Part shown: positions 59,930-64,000 of the stretch, piece after piece | Layout of the letters: every line of letters begins with the position of its first letter | How positions within the stretch are numbered: the stretch's first letter is position 1 | NCBI GenBank assembly: GCA_964619265.1 | Contig: CAZUCE010000004.1 | Coordinates: forward strand, 1-64,000 | Direction: 5' to 3' | Origin: CAZUCE01 sp964619265 | Lineage (GTDB): Bacteria; Planctomycetota; UBA1135; GCA-002686595 | Length of the DNA stretch: 64,000 bases | The notes under the pieces: model-generated | Database searches by the model: none | Seen by the model: the letters and a program-made list of their open reading frames with translations, nothing else | Told to the model about the DNA's origin: nothing | Translations under genes and position numbers: made by a program

Positions 59930-61648
59930 ATGGTCGATTTCCGTTCGATCTTTGCTTGGCTTGGTTTCGCTGCTCTGACGGGTCCGCTTCAGGCTCAAGT
60001 GGCCTACGACGGTTCGCCACTCGGCGCGCAGCTCCCGCCGCTTCTCGATTCGCTCACGATTCCGGCCCCGGACGTCGCAGGTTTGATGGCCGAGGACGAG
60101 TTGCGCGGTCACATTCCGCTGCGGTTCGGTCAGGGAATTGCCGTACAGGCTGGCTTGAGGTCGGCCGGGCAATGGGATTCGGCCGCTGACGGCAGTTCGG
60201 TTTGGAGACTCGCTTTCGACTCCCCGGGCGCGAAGAGCCTGGGAGTGGAGTTCTCGAGCTACGACCTCCCCGATGGCGCGAAGCTGTTCGCCTACGACCC
60301 TGCCTTCGAAGTCGTTCGCGGCGCGTTCACCGCGCAAAACGAGAACCCAGACGGGGTCTTCTCGATCCTCCCGATTCCCGGGGAAGGACTGGTGCTCGAG
60401 CTACAGGTCCCTTCCGGAGCCACGGACCTTCCAGAGCTCGAGATCGAGCAAGTGGTGCATGACTACCGGGATGTCTTTGAATTGATGGCCCTCGCCGAAG
60501 CCGGCGCTTCGACGATTGGGCTCGGCGTGGGCGGGCCCGAAGGCGGCTGCACCGTGAATGCGAACTGCAGTGTTGGAAACCCCTACGGCGATCTCAAGCG
60601 GGCCACCGTTCGAACGATTTGGTCCGGTTTTCTTTGTTCCGCGTCGCTGCTGAACAATACAGCTCAGAACGGAACCCGGTACCTGTACACGGCCCACCAT
60701 TGCGGGACCGGATCGTCCGTGCTCGTCACGTTCAACTACCAAACCCCCGGCTGCGCGAACGGCGGCGCTTCCACGAGTCAGTCCATTTCTGGCGCGACGC
60801 TCTTAGCTACCCACGCTCCTTCGGATGGGCGGCTCCTGCGCATCAACAACGCGATCCCGACGAGCTTTGCGCCGTACTACAAGGGCTGGAGCCGCTCGAC
60901 TCAAAATCTGAGTCAGGGCGTTTCGATGCACCACCCCAGCGGAGGGCCCAAGTCGGTCTCGTTGGATACGAACGGTGGTGGACAAAACTCGCACCTGTTC
61001 CAGGGCGGACAAGTCATCCAAACCTGGGACATGAATTTCCAGACGGGAGGCACCCTGGGGGGGAGCTCCGGCGGCCCGCTTCAGGATCAAAATGGCCGAG
61101 TGCGCGGCACGCTGTCCGGCGGCCCTGCATCGTGCTCGATCAGTTACTACGGCCGCTTCCACAGCTTTTGGAACGCGACCAACATCTCGCAGTTCCTCGA
61201 CCCGACCGGTTCGGGCGTTACGAACCTGGACGGGTTCGATCCCAATAGCGGGCCCAGCGGAGGTTGCGAGGTTCTTGCCTACGGAACCGGGCTGGGGGGA
61301 GCGAACGTCGGGAGCCTCTCTTCGAACTCGGTGCCCGCCCTTGGCAACACGCTGGTCTTCAATTACTCGGGCTTCCCGGGCGGACTCAGCGGCATCGTGA
61401 TCTTGAGTGCGGGGCAAAGCTCATCACCGATCCTTGGGGGGACCGTGCTGGTCAACCTCCAAAGCCAGGTGTTCCAGCTACCCGCCCAGACCAATGGCTC
61501 TGGAGCGGGATCGTCGGCGCTCTCGATTCCGCCCACGGCGCCGTGGGTCGGGATCACCGGCTATGGACAGGTCGGTCTGATGAACCCTTCGGCTTCCGCC
61601 GGCTGGAACTTCTCAAACGGCTTGTCGTTCACCTTCTGCAACGGTTGA
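59930..61648 (+). CDS. Secreted trypsin-fold serine protease, lysyl-endopeptidase-like
   Basis: A 572-residue protein. The start is fixed by a canonical Shine-Dalgarno AAGGAGG at 59915-59921, eight bases before the ATG, and by signal peptide MVDFRSIFAWLGFAALTGPLQAQ. After a roughly 170-residue pro-region comes the catalytic domain: His in LYTAHHCGTGS, Asp in ATHAPSDGRLLRINN and Ser in GGTLGGSSGGPLQDQ. This layout matches Achromobacter-type lysyl endopeptidases (S1 family). The last 120 residues form a Gly/Ser-rich beta module ending SFTFCNG, like that of the duplicated proteins at the left of the window. It probably degrades extracellular protein. Confidence 0.9.
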   Translation: MVDFRSIFAWLGFAALTGPLQAQVAYDGSPLGAQLPPLLDSLTIPAPDVAGLMAEDELRGHIPLRFGQGIAVQAGLRSAGQWDSAADGSSVWRLAFDSPGAKSLGVEFSSYDLPDGAKLFAYDPAFEVVRGAFTAQNENPDGVFSILPIPGEGLVLELQVPSGATDLPELEIEQVVHDYRDVFELMALAEAGASTIGLGVGGPEGGCTVNANCSVGNPYGDLKRATVRTIWSGFLCSASLLNNTAQNGTRYLYTAHHCGTGSSVLVTFNYQTPGCANGGASTSQSISGATLLATHAPSDGRLLRINNAIPTSFAPYYKGWSRSTQNLSQGVSMHHPSGGPKSVSLDTNGGGQNSHLFQGGQVIQTWDMNFQTGGTLGGSSGGPLQDQNGRVRGTLSGGPASCSISYYGRFHSFWNATNISQFLDPTGSGVTNLDGFDPNSGPSGGCEVLAYGTGLGGANVGSLSSNSVPALGNTLVFNYSGFPGGLSGIVILSAGQSSSPILGGTVLVNLQSQVFQLPAQTNGSGAGSSALSIPPTAPWVGITGYGQVGLMNPSASAGWNFSNGLSFTFCNG

Positions 61649-61773
61649 ACGGGCTGGCTGCGGCCCCCGCCTCGGGCGGGGCCGCGCCCTGGGCCGAGCC
61701 TGGGCAGGCCGGAGGCCACCGATCGTCCTAGTTCGGCGGCACAGGGCTTGGATTCTCGGCTTATCCTGTTGCC

Positions 61774-64000
61774 ATGCGAGATGCCGGCTCCCGAATTTTG
61801 CTCTTGTTGCTTGTCGCAGCCACTGGCATGGGCCTGTGGCTTTGGCTGGGGAAGTCAGAGCCGATCCGTGGAGAAGCCGCTTCCCGGTTAGCGCCAAGCG
61901 CCGCGACGCCGAGTGACACTCGCGCGAACCTCGGGGGTCTCGAGGAGTCGACTCCCGAGTCGTTCGCGCCGGCCAGTGTGCGATCTGCGCTCGCCGGCGG
62001 CGAGCCCGGGGTTGTCGTTGCGGACCGAGCCCTGGGTACCCTCGAGGTCGAGCTTGTCAGTGCGCGTACCGGTGACCCGCTGTCCGGTGTTGTTGTTGCC
62101 TGCAAGTCGAGCGAGGACTCCGGGGAGCACGAGGTCGAACTCCTTTCCGATGAGGCAGGTCGTGTGAGCCTTCCTTGGCCAGTGGAACTCGAAGGAGGGC
62201 TCTTGATCGAGGCTTCCAACCACGCACCGGCCGCGCTTTTTCCGGTCTACGCCGGCGAGAGTCATCGCATCGTTCTACAGGCTTGCGGAACGATCCGTGG
62301 GCACATGGGCTGGGGCAACAACATCGACGCTCCGGTCGATGCGCGCGTTTTGCTTTGGCCCTCCGTTCGCAATGGTTATCGCGGCGAGCCGCTGAGCGAG
62401 GTCGAATCCGATGCCGAGGGCAATTTTCTGTTCGAGAATGTACCGCCCGGGGAATATGGCCTCGTCGGTCGCGCCGAGGGCTTTGCAGCCGGAACGCTCT
62501 ACGGGGTTCTCGTCTCCGCAGACACCGAAACATGGGCGGACCTTTACCTCCCCCAAGGGTCCCAACTGCAAGTGACCGTCGTCGACTCGGAGGGAGTGCC
62601 TTTTGCTGGACTTGCTGTCTCGGCACGCCCTCAGGTGTTGGGCGCTCAATCAGAATTCGAAAACCGCGTCGGCGGCTCCGGGGTCACCGACGAGGCGGGT
62701 CGCTGCCTGCTCGAAAATCTGCAGGGCGCGACCACGCGGGTTGAGGCGCTCAGCCCATGGGGCTCGCGGGCCGCCTCCGAAGTCTCACCGGACCGCACCG
62801 GAAGGTTCGAGCCTGTGGAATTGAAGATGAGCCGGCCGCGCACCCTCGAAGGCCGGGTTGTGGACGAGCTCGGGGATCCGGTGCCAGGAATTGCCGTGCA
62901 CGTGGAAAACTCCCGCGCAAATCCGCCACTGTGGTCGATCGCGGACAGCGGCGGGCGCTTCCAGTTTCCTGAAGTTCCCGATCATTCGGTTCTCAATTTA
63001 CTTGCCTATTCGAGAGTCTTGCATTCGCCGGGTGAGGACGAAGAGGCGACGGTCTTCGTCGAGTTCCCGCTCGCGCGCGTGCGCGCCATTAGGGAGTCCG
63101 AGGATCCGATTCTGGTCCAGATCCAAAGTCGCCGGTACTTTGAATTTTTGGTGCTCGACGCGGAAACCCGCGGGCCGATCGAAGGCGCGGAGATCCGGTT
63201 CCAAGATTACTATTCGCGCTCTCCCTCTCGGGCCATGTCCGGCCAAGTCTGGACAACCAACGGTGCGGGCGAGGCGACGATTGAAGCTCCGGCGGACCTC
63301 GAGGGTGGATTCTGGGTTTCGGCCATGGGCTACCAAGATGTCGACGCTGTGGATGTGTCGCCCGACGATGCGGAGTCCTCCAGCTCCGAGCAGCTAAAGG
63401 TGGTTCTTCCGCCGAACACAAGTCATTCGCTGCGCTTCGTAGACGAGCAAGGGCAGGCCGTCCAGGATGCACGCCTTGTGGTGAAGGCGGGACGGAATCG
63501 CGAGCGCGGCTCCAGCCCCGATGAATTCGGGCGCTTCATGCTCGACGACGATGCGCCGCTGAACGGGGACATGTCCGTCGAATCGCGTGTGTGGCGCCTT
63601 TCGGATTGGGGACCGCAAACCCTGGGGGAGCAGCTTGAAGTTTCGGAGGCGATCGAGCTCGTCCCTGCGGAGCATGCCATTCGGGCCACGATTCGCGGGG
63701 AGGTCGTCCACGCTGTGGATGGAACAGCCCTCGAAGACGTTCGCCTGCGGGGGGCAACTGGAGCCACGATTGAATTTCAGGGTAGCCGGTTTCGCGGGGC
63801 CGGGCTTGTGCCTGGTCTCTACCGAATCGGAGCCTCGGCCGACAATTGCGAAACTCGCTACTGGGGAGAAGTTCAGCTCCTGTCCGGCGCTGACGTGGAC
63901 TTAGGTCGCTTGGAGCTCTTCCCGACTCGAAGTGTGACGTTCCGATTCCGCGACGAACAGGGCACCGAATTCTTCGGTCCCCGCATTTTCCTTGAGCCGC
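61774..64000 (+). CDS. Large carboxypeptidase-regulatory-like protein (3' end outside window)
   Basis: An open frame of at least 742 codons, still open at the last base. The N-terminus MRDAGSRILLLLLVAATGMGLWLWL is a membrane anchor or signal. Repeated beta-sandwich modules follow, including EVELVSARTGDPLSGVVVAC, SDAEGNFLFENVPPGEYGLV, LEGRVVDELGDPVPGIAVHV with SGGRFQFPEVPD, and EFLVLDAETRGPIEGAEIRF. These are CarboxypepD_reg-like and have no enzyme active site. It is similar in design to the shorter protein at 39277-40683. An envelope or surface location is likely; the role is unknown. Confidence 0.82.
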   Translation, partial: MRDAGSRILLLLLVAATGMGLWLWLGKSEPIRGEAASRLAPSAATPSDTRANLGGLEESTPESFAPASVRSALAGGEPGVVVADRALGTLEVELVSARTGDPLSGVVVACKSSEDSGEHEVELLSDEAGRVSLPWPVELEGGLLIEASNHAPAALFPVYAGESHRIVLQACGTIRGHMGWGNNIDAPVDARVLLWPSVRNGYRGEPLSEVESDAEGNFLFENVPPGEYGLVGRAEGFAAGTLYGVLVSADTETWADLYLPQGSQLQVTVVDSEGVPFAGLAVSARPQVLGAQSEFENRVGGSGVTDEAGRCLLENLQGATTRVEALSPWGSRAASEVSPDRTGRFEPVELKMSRPRTLEGRVVDELGDPVPGIAVHVENSRANPPLWSIADSGGRFQFPEVPDHSVLNLLAYSRVLHSPGEDEEATVFVEFPLARVRAIRESEDPILVQIQSRRYFEFLVLDAETRGPIEGAEIRFQDYYSRSPSRAMSGQVWTTNGAGEATIEAPADLEGGFWVSAMGYQDVDAVDVSPDDAESSSSEQLKVVLPPNTSHSLRFVDEQGQAVQDARLVVKAGRNRERGSSPDEFGRFMLDDDAPLNGDMSVESRVWRLSDWGPQTLGEQLEVSEAIELVPAEHAIRATIRGEVVHAVDGTALEDVRLRGATGATIEFQGSRFRGAGLVPGLYRIGASADNCETRYWGEVQLLSGADVDLGRLELFPTRSVTFRFRDEQGTEFFGPRIFLEP

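Noticed and set aside
1..64000. tRNA (including tRNA-Sec), rRNA, CRISPR array, prophage or complete insertion sequence
   Set aside because: No tRNA-like cloverleaf sequence, rRNA segment, regularly spaced repeat array, transposase or phage structural gene was recognised in any gap.

Overview
The window reads as chromosomal DNA of a high-GC Planctomycetota bacterium. The evidence is an adjacent DUF1800/DUF1501 secreted-protein pair, many secreted proteins whose signal peptides end in AQA/LAQ-type cleavage sites, recurrent Gly/Pro-rich C-terminal beta modules, an SprA-related metalloprotease-like protein and carboxypeptidase-regulatory-like proteins. The phylum assignment is inferred from gene content and style. 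I see no rRNA, tRNA, CRISPR array, intact insertion sequence or phage, so most of it looks like ordinary chromosome.

Layout. 1-5.8 kb: a tandem duplication of a two-gene module (a 586-residue secreted protein divergent from a 410-residue HTH-like protein). The second copy of the HTH-like gene has decayed to a pseudogene, and a scrap of the neighbouring porin is left at the junction. 5.7-14.9 kb: a phosphate-uptake locus with an OprO/P-type porin divergent from pstS-pstC-pstA-pstB-phoU, repeated operator-like sequences between them, and a terminator after phoU. 15-24.5 kb: DUF1800 and DUF1501 proteins, a Nudix hydrolase, a secreted protein of unclear function, folC, a small conserved-looking protein, an alpha/alpha-toroid protein and a secreted beta protein. 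24.8-29.9 kb (minus strand): DUF2270, a GT-C glycosyltransferase-like protein, an S10 carboxypeptidase and RsgA. 30.4-37.9 kb (plus strand): a SASA-type esterase, a TrmH-like rRNA methylase, a class I methyltransferase, a Vms1/ANKZF1-like (VLRF1) peptidyl-tRNA hydrolase candidate, an FMN glutamate-synthase-like protein, DoxX and RarA. 38-47 kb: POTRA/HEAT and regulatory-like secreted proteins, an aldo/keto reductase, an RND remnant, an MsrA whose catalytic Cys codon is TGA (probable selenocysteine), and an ECF sigma factor with a coupled membrane HEAT protein. 47-54 kb: a GCS2-like/CBS protein coupled to an AstE/AspA-family protein, an amidohydrolase, an aminotransferase and a second TrmH-like methylase. 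54-64 kb: a decayed hydrolase, a long hairpin, a DM13 lipoprotein, an SprA-related protein, a spermidine-synthase-like protein, a secreted protein ending in a GspG-like pseudopilin domain, a trypsin-fold protease, and a large carboxypeptidase-regulatory-like protein running off the end.

The two most notable observations are the probable selenoprotein MsrA (an in-frame TGA replaces the Cys of the GCFWG motif, followed by a bacterial SECIS-like hairpin) and the compact bacterial VLRF1 protein with an intact GxxQ motif, which suggests eukaryote-like ribosome rescue chemistry.
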